Source: CAXSEF01 sp964236535 (GTDB lineage Bacteria; Pseudomonadota; Alphaproteobacteria; Acetobacterales; Acetobacteraceae). Taken from it: DNA of 28,678 bases. Position numbers and translations under genes: made by a program. The stretch is from contig CAXSEF010000035.1 in assembly GCA_964236535.1 (NCBI GenBank), forward strand, positions 1-28,678. The letters are read 5' to 3'. Below, one piece after another: positions 7,260-14,562 of this stretch (positions are counted from its first letter, which is position 1; every line of letters begins with the position of its first letter). The notes beneath the pieces were generated by a model that ran no database searches, was not told the DNA's origin, and saw only the letters and a list, made by a program, of their open reading frames with translations.

Positions 7260-8191
7260 GGCCCGATCGCGCCTGGGTGCGCCTACAGTCCGGCAAGCGC
7301 CTGGACCTGCTCGACCCCGACATGGCGGCCTGGGAGGACCGGGATCTCGCGATTGGGCTGTCGCGGACCTATCGCTGGGGCGGGCACTCGCGCTGGAACC
7401 TGCCGCTGTCGGTGGCCCAGCACAGTCTGCTGGTGCTGGTGCTGCGCCAGCAGATGCAGCCGCACGCCCCGCTCGACCGGGACGATGCGCTGCGCGAGCT
7501 GCTGCACGACGGGCACGAGGGCTTCCTGTCCTTCGACCCGATCGCCCCGGTCAAGCCGCACCTCGGTCCGGAGTTCGAGGACATCGCCGGCCGGCTACAG
7601 GCGGCGATCAGGCGCCGCTACGGCTTGCCGGCCTGGAAGGGCGACGACCACGTGCTGCACAAGCGGGCCGACCGCCTGGCCGCGGCCTCGGAGGCGCTGC
7701 ACGTCGCCGGATGGTCCCGGCGCGACCTGCACGAGACGCTCGGCATCGAGCTCGCCCCGGTGATGGACGACCCGCTGCCGCGGCTGGACGGCCTCCAACC
7801 TTGGGAGCCCTGGCCCGCCAGGCTGGCGGCGGCCCTGTTCCTGGCCAAGCTGCGCGAACTGACCGACGACCGGGCGCAGCTGGATCACCCGGCAGCCTTG
7901 GAGGCGGCCGTCGAGCGCGAGCACACCGTCACGCGTCTCCACGCCGCCTTCCTCCGCCTGCCCCCTGCCAAGCTGCGCCGGTTCGCCGTGCCGCTGACCG
8001 GCAGCAGCCTGACCGACACCCTGGTCTACGCCGTGGCACATGACTGCTCGCAGCACGTCGAGGGCGTGGTGGTCGATGGCGTGCGCGACGAGGAGGGCCA
8101 CTGGGACTTCGGCGAGCGATTCACGGTGTTCACCGATGAGGAAGAGCTCATCGACTGCAACGGTTGGAATCTCGATGTCCAGGTCCAGTAG
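7256..8191 (+). CDS. HD-domain phosphohydrolase-like protein
   Basis: A 311-residue protein with an HD-type metal phosphohydrolase domain. The motif residues are His in SVAQHSLLV (about 56-64), His-Asp in ELLHDGHEGFL (about 82-92), and Asp in HKRADRLAAASEA (about 139-151). The pattern resembles YfbR-like nucleotidases, often annotated simply as phosphohydrolase on plasmids. The usual domain is about 180-200 residues; here there are roughly 100 extra C-terminal residues I do not recognise (from about EREHTVTRLHAAF). It starts inside the stop of the Toprim gene (ATGA) and overlaps the helicase gene by 17 nt. Substrates could be nucleotides or dNTPs. Coupling to Toprim and UvrD-like genes suggests a role in DNA metabolism or in depriving competitors of nucleotides (inference). 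Confidence 0.8.
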   Translation: MRPDRAWVRLQSGKRLDLLDPDMAAWEDRDLAIGLSRTYRWGGHSRWNLPLSVAQHSLLVLVLRQQMQPHAPLDRDDALRELLHDGHEGFLSFDPIAPVKPHLGPEFEDIAGRLQAAIRRRYGLPAWKGDDHVLHKRADRLAAASEALHVAGWSRRDLHETLGIELAPVMDDPLPRLDGLQPWEPWPARLAAALFLAKLRELTDDRAQLDHPAALEAAVEREHTVTRLHAAFLRLPPAKLRRFAVPLTGSSLTDTLVYAVAHDCSQHVEGVVVDGVRDEEGHWDFGERFTVFTDEEELIDCNGWNLDVQVQ

Positions 8192-10226
8192 CGCCCACGA
8201 GGCCGACGCGACGGCGGCGTCCATCCTGGCTGGTCTCACCCCGGCTCAGGCAGAGGCGGCCAGCCTGGATGGGCCCGTGCTGGTGCTGGCGGGTGCGGGC
8301 ACCGGCAAGACCAAGACCCTGACCTCCGGCGTCGCCTGGCGCATCGAGGCCCGTGGCATCCCGGCCAGCCGCATCCTGGCCGTGACCTTCACCAACAAGG
8401 CCGCAGGAGAGATGACCGCGCGCATCCGTCGCATGCTGACCGGACAGGAGGTGCCATCCTGGTGCGGCACATTCCACGGCCTCGGCGCCCGCCAGCTGCG
8501 CGCCGAGCCGGAGGTGGCGGGCCTGCGCACAGGCTTCGACATCCTGGGCGCCGAGGACAGCAAGCGGCTGGTCATGCGCGTGCTGAAGGCGATGGCGGTG
8601 GACCCGGCCGAGCTCGGCGGAGACCGCGACCCGGTCAAGCTGGTGTGCCGGCAGATCGGCCAGTTCAAGGACGACCTGTTGACGCCAGAGCAGGCGCCGT
8701 CCCGGGTGGAGGCACGGATCGCCGAGGCGCGCCTGATCCACCGCCCGGTGGACCCGGACAGCCTGCGCCTGGTGGCGCGGGTCTACGCCGAGTACCAGCG
8801 CCGCCTGCGAGAGGCGAACGCGGCGGACTTCGGCGACCTGCTGCTGTGGCCAACCGTCGCCATGCAGCGCGACCCGGCCTACCGGCAGCGTTGGGCCGGA
8901 CGCTTCGACTGCGTGCTGGCGGACGAATACCAGGACGTGTGCGCCGCCCAGTACTCGTGGCTGCGCCTGCTCTCAGCCGGGCACGGCAAGATCTTCGTCG
9001 TGGGTGACGACGACCAGTCGGTGTACGGGTTTCGAGGCGGGGACATCCAGTACATCCGCCGCTTTGCGCACGACTTCCCGCAGGCCCGGCAGGTGCGGCT
9101 GGAGGAGAACTTCCGCTCCACCGGGCACATCCTGGCCGCCGCCAACGCGGTGATCGCCCAGGACAAGCGCCGGCTCGGCAAGACGCTGCGGCCGACCAAG
9201 CCGATCGGCGTGCCGGTCGAGGTGGTGGGCTTCTCCGATCCCGAGGCCGAGGCACGCGGGCTGATCGCGGAGATGAAGCGCCGCGCGGCCGAGGGCGTGC
9301 CATGGGAGCACATGGCGCTGCTCTACCGCTCCAACTTCCTGTCGCGTGGCTTCGAGGAGGCGCTGATGCGCGGCCACGTGCTGTACGTCATCGTGGGCGA
9401 CGTCGGGTTCTACCAGCGCGCCGAGATCAAGGACGCGCTGGCGCTGCTGCGCCTCGCCGCCTACCCGGACGACTACCAGTCCGACGAGGCCTTCCGCCGG
9501 GTGTGCAATAACCCGCCGCGTGGGCTCGGGCCGAAGGCGCTGGAGGAGATCAGCGACGAGGCGGCGTTCCGGGGCGTGTCGCTGCTGCGGGCGCTGGAGA
9601 CGGCCAACCTGCCGCCTAAGGCCAAGGCTGCCGCGCATGGGTTCGCCGACGCGGTGCGAGGGGTGGCGCAGGACCGGAACGCCACCCTGGCCGACCAGCT
9701 GTCGCTGCTGCTCGACCGCACCGGCTACCAGGCATGGCTGCGGGAGAGCAAGGCGGAGGAAACCACCGACCGGCTGGAGAACCTGCAGGAGTTGCTCAGC
9801 CTGGCCGGCGGCTTCCACGGCGCGACCCAGCTGCTCGAGCACGCTGCGCTCGCCAGCGCGGCACCGGGAGAGAACACGGTGGGCCGGGTGCAGCTGATGA
9901 CCAAGCACAAGGCCAAAGGCCTGGAGTTCCCGCACGTGTTCCTGGCCGGCTGGGACAGCAACTGCTTCCCCAGCCGCTTCGGCGACCAGGACGAGGAGCG
10001 TCGGCTGGCCTACGTCTCGCTCACTCGTGGCATGCAGCGGGTCAGCATCTCGCACTGTGCCTACCGGGCTGGGACGGCACGCCCGTCACCATTCATCGAC
10101 GACATCCCGGAGCAAAGCCAGGTCAAGGGCTGGCTGCACGGCGAACGCGTACCGACGACGACCGAGATGCGGATGGACCGAAAGCGCCGGACGCACGAGG
10201 AGTTAGCGGCACTTCTGCGTCGGTGA
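8175..10226 (+). CDS. UvrD/PcrA-family superfamily 1A DNA helicase
   Basis: 3'-5' DNA helicase, 683 residues, with all SF1A motifs in order. These are the Q motif near GLTPAQ, motif I AGAGTGKTKT, Ia FTNKAAGEMTARI, II LADEYQD, III VVGDDDQSVYGFRGG, IV LEENFRST, V MTKHKAKGLEFPHVF and VI RRLAYVSLTRG. It is slightly shorter than chromosomal UvrD/PcrA (about 720-740) and lacks much of the C-terminal tail. The frame is open from 8040, but the 5' part reads as a shadow of the HD gene. ATG 8175 puts a normal helicase N terminus 17 nt inside the upstream gene. Plasmid helicases of this family can support replication or repair of transferred DNA. Its coupling to Toprim and HD genes is notable. Confidence 0.93.
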   Translation: MSRSSSAHEADATAASILAGLTPAQAEAASLDGPVLVLAGAGTGKTKTLTSGVAWRIEARGIPASRILAVTFTNKAAGEMTARIRRMLTGQEVPSWCGTFHGLGARQLRAEPEVAGLRTGFDILGAEDSKRLVMRVLKAMAVDPAELGGDRDPVKLVCRQIGQFKDDLLTPEQAPSRVEARIAEARLIHRPVDPDSLRLVARVYAEYQRRLREANAADFGDLLLWPTVAMQRDPAYRQRWAGRFDCVLADEYQDVCAAQYSWLRLLSAGHGKIFVVGDDDQSVYGFRGGDIQYIRRFAHDFPQARQVRLEENFRSTGHILAAANAVIAQDKRRLGKTLRPTKPIGVPVEVVGFSDPEAEARGLIAEMKRRAAEGVPWEHMALLYRSNFLSRGFEEALMRGHVLYVIVGDVGFYQRAEIKDALALLRLAAYPDDYQSDEAFRRVCNNPPRGLGPKALEEISDEAAFRGVSLLRALETANLPPKAKAAAHGFADAVRGVAQDRNATLADQLSLLLDRTGYQAWLRESKAEETTDRLENLQELLSLAGGFHGATQLLEHAALASAAPGENTVGRVQLMTKHKAKGLEFPHVFLAGWDSNCFPSRFGDQDEERRLAYVSLTRGMQRVSISHCAYRAGTARPSPFIDDIPEQSQVKGWLHGERVPTTTEMRMDRKRRTHEELAALLRR

Positions 10227-10290
10227 GGCGCAGGAAGCCAAAGCAGAAACGGGACATGAGGGAAGCCCTGCCGCTGTCGTGACGGCCGCC

Positions 10291-10396
10291 GCAAGGGTGC
10301 GCCGCGCCTGCGCGCGGCCGGGCTCTGCCCGCCCTTGCCCCGTCCGCCCCGCCGCGGCCGCCGGGCTGGGTCTCCGAGAAGGAGATCCAGCAGAAG
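10291..10396 (+). promoter_or_regulatory. structured intergenic element, copy B
   Basis: Outer stem GCAAGGG (10291-10297) / CCCTTGC (10332-10338) contains two hairpins: CCGCGC/GCGCGG (10302-10317) and CGGGC/GCCCG (10319-10331). After a C-rich linker comes a third hairpin, GGGTCTCC/GGAGATCC (10368-10388), then AGCAGAAGG as the likely ribosome binding site of the gene at 10406. Compared with copy A the closing pair of the outer stem is G-C instead of A-T, a compensatory change. Confidence 0.7.
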
Positions 10397-10405
10397 GCGG
10401 ATACC

Positions 10406-10630
10406 ATGGGTGCGATCGGAAGACGCCCGCGACGCGAAGACGCCGCAGACTTCAGCACGTTTATCGAATGCAAGGCGTGCCAGGAAACGTGGCCGGGCGG
10501 TGATCCAGCCTTGCGGGTCGACCGCCCGCGCTGCGCCGCCAGACCGGGCGAGCGCTGCGTCTGGTCGGGACCGCACGGCGTGAACACGCACATCGCCCGC
10601 GACATGGCGGCGATGCAAGCGGACAGATGA
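10406..10630 (+). CDS. small zinc-finger-like protein
   Basis: A 74-residue protein with paired Cys in ECKAC (C22, C25) and a second cluster, C43, C51, H57 and H62, in RCAARPGERC and SGPHGVNTHIARD. The second half matches the common small zinc-binding pattern C-x-x-x-PG-x-x-C...H....H seen in many bacterial hypothetical proteins. A zinc-binding role is inferred from these residues; the partner is unknown. It is preceded by structured element copy B, which supplies an AGCAGAAGGCGG ribosome binding region. A possible 37-residue gene overlaps its stop codon. Confidence 0.68.
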   Translation: MGAIGRRPRREDAADFSTFIECKACQETWPGGDPALRVDRPRCAARPGERCVWSGPHGVNTHIARDMAAMQADR

Positions 10631-10740
10631 CCCGCTGCGGTGCCCTGACCTGGGACGGGCGGCATTCCCGTCACCTCGTCCTGTCCTGCGTGACGCCGCC
10701 GCTCACCTCGGCTCCGGTTGGCCAGCTGGCGCTGCTCTGA
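10627..10740 (+). CDS. possible 37-residue small protein, coupled to the preceding gene
   Basis: The ATG overlaps the TGA of the zinc-finger-like gene (ATGA). The frame runs 37 codons, beginning MTRCGALTWDGRHS, with two cysteines. There is no recognisable family and the ribosome binding site would have to come by coupling. It fills most of an otherwise empty 150-bp gap, but may be chance. Confidence 0.3.
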   Translation: MTRCGALTWDGRHSRHLVLSCVTPPLTSAPVGQLALL

Positions 10741-10780
10741 CCCGCAATCCCGCACCACACACCACGAGGAGAAGCGGGTC

Positions 10781-11134
10781 ATGCCCGAAAACCTGACGCC
10801 TCCCACCCCGGCGGCTGGCTGCCCCGCCATGCCGATCCGGCGCTTCCTGGACCTGAGCACTGCGCATCTGCAGCCAGCCGATCGCCTGTTCCTGGAGTTC
10901 TCGGCCAACCCCGGATTGCTGGGCGGCCTGGCCGCGATGGCGGGCACCTATGGCTGGTTCGTCTACGCCCACGACGAGCGCTGCTGCGAGGGCATCTCGG
11001 ACGTGCTCTGGGCCATCTTCGAGCGGGCCCAGGCACTTGGGTGTGACTACGTCCTGTTCGACGCCGACGGGCCAGTTCTGGAGGACCTGCCGGTGTTCGA
11101 GGATGAGGCGGAGGGAGGTACCCCGCCACCCTAG
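10781..11134 (+). CDS. DUF5983-like plasmid protein
   Basis: A 117-residue protein that I match from memory to DUF5983, small proteins of unknown function on alphaproteobacterial plasmids. The characteristic segments are RRFLDLSTAHL near residue 18, YGWFVYAHDE (about 63-72) and the C-terminal CDYVLFDADGPVLEDLPVFED. A frame extension to 10718 exists, but ATG 10781 has GAGGAG at 10766-10771 and starts where the family starts. It belongs to the run of small accessory genes from 10.4 to 13.4 kb, all on the plus strand. Function unknown. Confidence 0.78.
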   Translation: MPENLTPPTPAAGCPAMPIRRFLDLSTAHLQPADRLFLEFSANPGLLGGLAAMAGTYGWFVYAHDERCCEGISDVLWAIFERAQALGCDYVLFDADGPVLEDLPVFEDEAEGGTPPP

Positions 11135-11203
11135 AACCGAGCGAAGGTTCACCCGCGAAAGATGGGATGGAGGAGGAGCGCTGCCGCTTGCGGCCCCGTC
11201 GGC

Positions 11204-11306
11204 GCAAGGGTGCGTCGCGCTCCTGCGCTCCCGGCTGCGCCGCCCTTGCCCCGCCCGGCCCGAAGCGGCCGGCGGGATGGGTCTCGGAGGACGAGACTCA
11301 GCAGGG
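11204..11306 (+). promoter_or_regulatory. structured intergenic element, copy C
   Basis: Outer stem GCAAGGG (11204-11210) / CCCTTGC (11243-11249) encloses hairpins GCGC/GCGC (11217-11228) and CGGC/GCCG (11232-11242). A downstream hairpin GTCTCG/CGAGAC (11281-11297) is followed by CAGCAGGGGAA, the ribosome binding region for ATG 11317. The downstream hairpin has G-C where copy B has C-G at the top of the stem, another compensatory change. It fills the gap 11135-11316. Confidence 0.7.
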
Positions 11307-11316
11307 GAACAAAGAG

Positions 11317-11472
11317 ATGGCGACCAGGAAGCAGGTCAGAAGGAGCCTTGAGATGGCGGGCGGCGCAATGTTGCTGGCCGCAGTGATGTGGGGTGTGCTC
11401 GCCGTGCCGGGGTTCCTGTCGGACCAGGACTCCACAGTGCCGGCGATGCACCTGCGCGAGGCTCGGCGATGA
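11317..11472 (+). CDS. small single-pass membrane protein
   Basis: A 51-residue protein with a basic N terminus (MATRKQVRRSLEM), one hydrophobic segment (about residues 14-33, AGGAMLLAAVMWGVLAVPGF) and a short polar tail. Start ATG 11317 lies directly after structured element copy C; the same frame extends to 11167 only by reading through that element. It overlaps the following gene by 4 nt (ATGA). Probably inner-membrane with cytoplasmic N terminus by the positive-inside rule. Function unknown. It could be a toxin-like peptide or a regulator of its neighbour, but nothing shows this. Confidence 0.62.
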   Translation: MATRKQVRRSLEMAGGAMLLAAVMWGVLAVPGFLSDQDSTVPAMHLREARR

Positions 11473-11834
11473 GCCTCGACCACCTGCCCGAGATCTCCGG
11501 ACGGCTGCTGGTGCTCCCGTTCGACGACCGCCTCGGGAGCGGCTTCGGGCTGATGCGGACCGACACCAGCCCGGCGGTCGAGGTCGCCATCGTCCACGAC
11601 GGGACCGATCGCGGCATCGGCGAGGCGGAGCAGTACGCCCAGCTCCTTGGTCTGTCGCCGGTGATGCTGACGCTGCTGCAAGAGGCGCTCGGCGCCTGGG
11701 CCGAGCAGTTCGATGCACCCGACGACGCACCCGACGGAGACCACTACGTGTCGGGTTCCGACCTGGTCGAGTGGTTCGCCGAGTGGCGCCTCCGCGTGCG
11801 GGAGGGGCTCGCCGCACCCCCACCCTCGGCCTGA
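11469..11834 (+). CDS. conserved-looking hypothetical protein
   Basis: A 121-residue acidic soluble protein, not recognised. It contains FDDRLGSGFGLMRTDTSPAV near the N terminus, a central helix-rich part (SPVMLTLLQEALGAWAEQF) and an acidic stretch DAPDDAPDGDHY before a C-terminal helix. Translation is coupled to the small membrane protein through the ATGA overlap. A GC-rich hairpin follows at 11870-11887 and should end the transcript. Among plasmid accessory proteins it has the look of a small family member without known activity. Confidence 0.62.
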   Translation: MSLDHLPEISGRLLVLPFDDRLGSGFGLMRTDTSPAVEVAIVHDGTDRGIGEAEQYAQLLGLSPVMLTLLQEALGAWAEQFDAPDDAPDGDHYVSGSDLVEWFAEWRLRVREGLAAPPPSA

Positions 11835-11865
11835 CCGATCATCCCTCACCCGATCATCCCACCCG

Positions 11866-11889
11866 GAAAGCCCGCCCCCGAGCGGGCCT
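11866..11889 (+). terminator. hairpin after the 11469 gene
   Basis: GCCCGC (11870-11875) pairs with GCGGGC (11882-11887), flanked by AA upstream and TT downstream. There is no long T run. It is a plausible intrinsic terminator or a leader hairpin of the gene at 11914. Confidence 0.5.
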
Positions 11890-11913
11890 TCGGCATTCAT
11901 GGAGACCTGACAG

Positions 11914-12534
11914 ATGGCGGACTACTTCACCCGGTTCTCGGTCATGCTGCCGCTCGGCAGCGCGGAGCGGATCGGGCCGGCGCTGGCGATCTACGCCAAG
12001 CTGGCGGAGGACCTAGACCGGGACGAGGAGGCGTCGATCGGCTTCGACGCCGCGGCGTCGCCGGAGGTGGACCCGGCTGCGCTGTGGCTGTCGGCCAAGG
12101 AGGACGGCAACCCGGAGCACGTGATCGCCTTCGTGCGGCTCTGCGGCGAGGCGTTCGGCCTGACCGGGCGCTGGGGCTTCCGCTGGGCCCTGACCTGCTC
12201 GCGCATGCGCTTAGATGGCTGGGGCGGCGGCGCCCATGTGCTCGACCTTGCTACCGGCGAGACCGTGGAGTGGCTCGACTACGAGGACTGGCTCGCCGAG
12301 CGTCTCGGCGAAGCGCCTGCCGCCCCGATCGCAGGCTCGCGCGTCAGCGTGTTCGGCGCAGCTGCGGCCGAACGCCTGCTGCGCGAGGCGGCCGAGAACC
12401 ACCGCGCGCTGCCGGCCGTCGATCCAGACCTGGCGCGCGCGATCGACGGCGACGCCCCCGGACTTGCGGAGGTGGCGGACGCGCTCGGGGCGCTGCTGCT
12501 GCGGCACGACGGCGTCATCACCCTGCAAGCCTGA
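11914..12534 (+). CDS. hypothetical plasmid accessory protein
   Basis: A 206-residue protein starting MADYFTRFSVMLPLGS. It has a central conserved-looking block, FVRLCGEAFGLTGRWGFRWALTCSRMRLDGWGGGAHVLDL (about residues 72-111), including one Cys pair. I have an impression of related proteins on alphaproteobacterial plasmids but cannot name a family. There is no signal peptide or membrane segment. The start is supported by GGAG about 9 nt upstream (ATGGAGACCTGACAG). Hairpins lie before (11870) and after (12559) the gene, so it may be a single-gene transcript. Function unknown. Confidence 0.7.
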   Translation: MADYFTRFSVMLPLGSAERIGPALAIYAKLAEDLDRDEEASIGFDAAASPEVDPAALWLSAKEDGNPEHVIAFVRLCGEAFGLTGRWGFRWALTCSRMRLDGWGGGAHVLDLATGETVEWLDYEDWLAERLGEAPAAPIAGSRVSVFGAAAAERLLREAAENHRALPAVDPDLARAIDGDAPGLAEVADALGALLLRHDGVITLQA

Positions 12535-12558
12535 TCCATCCCTTCGCCTGCCCAACTC

Positions 12559-12588
12559 CGCCCGCCCTCCGACCCGGAGCGGCGGGCG
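12559..12588 (+). terminator. strong GC-rich hairpin between the 11914 and 12612 genes
   Basis: CGCCCGCC (12559-12566) plus CTCCG pair with CGGAG and GGCGGGCG (12581-12588) around a 3-nt loop. This gives 13 base pairs with a single bulged C at 12580. No T run follows. It may be a terminator or a 5'-leader structure of the next gene. Confidence 0.5.
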
Positions 12589-12611
12589 TCCACGCATGGG
12601 AGCACCCCGTC

Positions 12612-13412
12612 ATGGCGATCTGCCCGCACTGCGGCGAGGAGCAGGAGATCGACCTGCACGAGGTCTGGAGCAGCCGAGAGTTCATGGTCTTCACCTGCTG
12701 CGAGCAGTCCGAAGAGGAGGTGCGCTGGGGGTTGGCCCACGACTCGGAGTGGGCCCGTGCCCTGCTGCAGCACCTCGGCATCGAGGCGATCTGCGGCGAG
12801 CGCCTGCGCCGCGTCGCCGATGACGGCCTCGGCGCCCTGATCCTGGATTGGCAGCTCTGTCTCGACCGCATCGCCTTCCGCGACGCGCGTTGGTTCATCG
12901 ACCAGCACCACGAACACCTGCCAGGTCCGACCCGCTGGTGGTATGGCCACGACATCTGGAACGGACTGGACCTGCTGGGGGTGGTGACGGTCGGGCAGCC
13001 GCTGGCTCGGGCCTACGACCCGCACCATGTGGTCGAGGTGACGCGGCTGTGCGTGCGGCGGGACCGGCCGGACGTCCTGCGCTGGAACGCCTGCAGCCAG
13101 CTCTACGGCTGGGCGGCGCGCGAGGCGCAGCTGCGGGGTTTCCGGCGCATCATCACCTACACCCGCCAAGACGAGGCTGGCGGCACGCTGCGCGCCGTTG
13201 GCTGGCGCTGCGACGGGCCTGCCGGGGGCCGCAGCTGGAACTGGCGCGGCCGACCCCGGGTCGATCGCGCGCCGCCCTGCCCGCAGCTCCGCTGGTCACG
13301 CGAGCTCACCCCCGCGCGGGCGCCACCAGAGCGGCGCAGACACGCGGCGCCCGAGCCGTGCTGGCTTGGCGATGGGCAGGGCTACGACCCAGCCGGCTCG
13401 TCCGCGGGATGA
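12612..13412 (+). CDS. XF1762-like protein (acetyltransferase-fold-like)
   Basis: A 266-residue protein. The N terminus has a zinc-ribbon-like start (CPHCGEEQEID, later TCCEQ). The rest matches, from memory, the XF1762 family: LARAYDPHHVVEVTRLCV, NACSQLYGWAAREAQLRGFRRIITYT, then LRAVGWRCDGPAGGRSWNW and LRW. The fold resembles GNAT acetyltransferases, and activity is unproven. The last ~35 residues are Pro/Arg-rich and diverge. ATG 12612 is preceded by GGGAG; the frame open from 12084 is a shadow of the upstream gene. Its 3' end overlaps the convergent coiled-coil gene by 31 nt. The fusion of a zinc ribbon and a middle segment (about 30-120) to the XF1762 part is unusual. Confidence 0.72.
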   Translation: MAICPHCGEEQEIDLHEVWSSREFMVFTCCEQSEEEVRWGLAHDSEWARALLQHLGIEAICGERLRRVADDGLGALILDWQLCLDRIAFRDARWFIDQHHEHLPGPTRWWYGHDIWNGLDLLGVVTVGQPLARAYDPHHVVEVTRLCVRRDRPDVLRWNACSQLYGWAAREAQLRGFRRIITYTRQDEAGGTLRAVGWRCDGPAGGRSWNWRGRPRVDRAPPCPQLRWSRELTPARAPPERRRHAAPEPCWLGDGQGYDPAGSSAG

Positions 13413-13963
13413 AGGTGCGCCTGCAGGTTCTCGAAGGCCGTGGTGGCCTCCTCGTCCATTGGCTCCGGCTCCGCCACCGCGACCCCGGGCGGGACCGCGT
13501 CGCCCGGATCGCGCTCGTCGCTCATGGCCTGCCCGCGCCGGGCCCTGGTCTTCCTCGGCGCCACCGGCGCGTCCGCCTTGGTGGCAGGCTTCGGCGCCCG
13601 CTTGGCGGGCTGTGGTGCCGCGGCGGCCGGCTTCGCCGCGAGCTCCGCCTCCAGCTCCTCGATCCTGGCCGTCGCCTGCTTGGCGGCCCGCACCGCGTCG
13701 CGGCTGCGGGCCCGCAGCCGCGACGCGGTGCGCTCCAGCTTCTCCACCTGTGCCCGCAGCTCGTCCTTGCTGACCTTCGGCACCGACGCGGCAGCCGCGA
13801 GCGTGCGCCGGGTGGCAGCGGGCGGTGCGACGGCCGGCTGGCGCCCCTTCGCAGGCTTTGCCGTGGCGGCGGCCTTGGCCGACGTCGATCCGGGTGGGCG
13901 CCCCCGGCGGGCTCCGCCCGCGGGCGCCTTCACGGTGCTGGCGATCCTGGCACGCTGCGCCAT
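13382..13963 (-). CDS. AT-hook / coiled-coil basic DNA-binding-like protein
   Basis: A 193-residue Ala/Lys/Arg-rich protein. An AT-hook-like core, RRGRPPG, sits near residue 19. A Lys/Ala/Pro-rich histone-H1-like stretch follows, then a heptad-like coiled coil (about 65-107, DELRAQVEKLERTASRLRAR onward), a second basic Lys/Pro stretch and an acidic tail. It starts 2 nt after the stop of the double RHH gene and has GAGGAGAAGG as ribosome binding site. The pair is therefore an operon. The composition suggests nucleoid-like or segregation-related DNA binding (compare KfrA-type coiled-coil plasmid proteins), but I do not recognise a family. Confidence 0.68.
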   Translation of the reverse strand: MAQRARIASTVKAPAGGARRGRPPGSTSAKAAATAKPAKGRQPAVAPPAATRRTLAAAASVPKVSKDELRAQVEKLERTASRLRARSRDAVRAAKQATARIEELEAELAAKPAAAAPQPAKRAPKPATKADAPVAPRKTRARRGQAMSDERDPGDAVPPGVAVAEPEPMDEEATTAFENLQAHLHPADEPAGS

Positions 13964-13965
13964 GG

Positions 13966-14430
13966 CTAACCTTCTCCTCGCGCGGCCTTGAGCGCGCCGT
14001 CGATGATGTCCTGGATGCTCTGCCCGCTCTCCTGCGAGCGCCGGTGCAGCCAGCGGTGCATTGGCACGCTGGCCCGGTAGGTCAATCCTACTGTCGGCTC
14101 CGGCCGGACAAAGGGGAAACTGTCCTGCCTTGGCCGGCGCGACCTGTCCTCTGTCGCCACCGTGGCCGCCGTGAACAGGCTGCTCTGGCCCGATACCTCG
14201 GTGGGCTGCACCCGCTCACGCTCGAGGCTGGCCAGGCTACGGTCGAGCGCCGTCTGCATGATGCTCTGCCCGGTGGTGGACAGGCGCAGCACCAGGCGCT
14301 TGAGGCGGTCGTAACGCGGCGGGTCGAGCCGCACGGTAACGGGGATGGTCCCGCTGCGCCGCGGTCGCAGTGGACCAGCCGGCGTCTGTGGTCGGGCTTG
14401 CGCATCATCGTTGGCCTGAACACCCTGCAT
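13966..14430 (-). CDS. double ribbon-helix-helix-like DNA-binding protein
   Basis: A 154-residue protein with two segments that each read as an RHH. The first is TIPVTVRLDPPRYDRLKRLV...GQSIMQTALDRSLASLE (about 28-70). The second is TVGLTYRASVPMHRWLHRRSQ...GQSIQDIIDGALKAAR (about 112-150). They are joined by a polar linker, and the shared GQSI-[MQ] helix start supports an internal duplication. ATG 14430 has GGGAG 6 nt upstream; the frame reaches 14493, but without a good site. First gene of the minus-strand pair with the AT-hook protein. Possible roles are an autorepressor, a second partition-like system without its own ATPase, or a relaxosome accessory factor. No relaxase gene is visible in the window. 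Confidence 0.65.
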   Translation of the reverse strand: MQGVQANDDAQARPQTPAGPLRPRRSGTIPVTVRLDPPRYDRLKRLVLRLSTTGQSIMQTALDRSLASLERERVQPTEVSGQSSLFTAATVATEDRSRRPRQDSFPFVRPEPTVGLTYRASVPMHRWLHRRSQESGQSIQDIIDGALKAARGEG

Positions 14431-14562
14431 CCTGACTCCCGTGGCCGCCAGCACGGCTGAGTCTAGACCGATCGAGCCGCTGAACGGCAACAACGTCGCT
14501 CGGTCGGCTACGCTTTGGCTGCGGCTGGCTCATGCCTGAATCATCCTGACGTCCGGATCACG

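Noticed and set aside
8973..10055. 360-codon minus-strand frame
   Set aside because: Shadow of the UvrD-like helicase gene in very GC-rich DNA; composition typical of antisense frames.
12279..13169. 296-codon minus-strand frame
   Set aside because: Antisense to the XF1762-like gene and the end of the 11914 gene; no recognisable domain.
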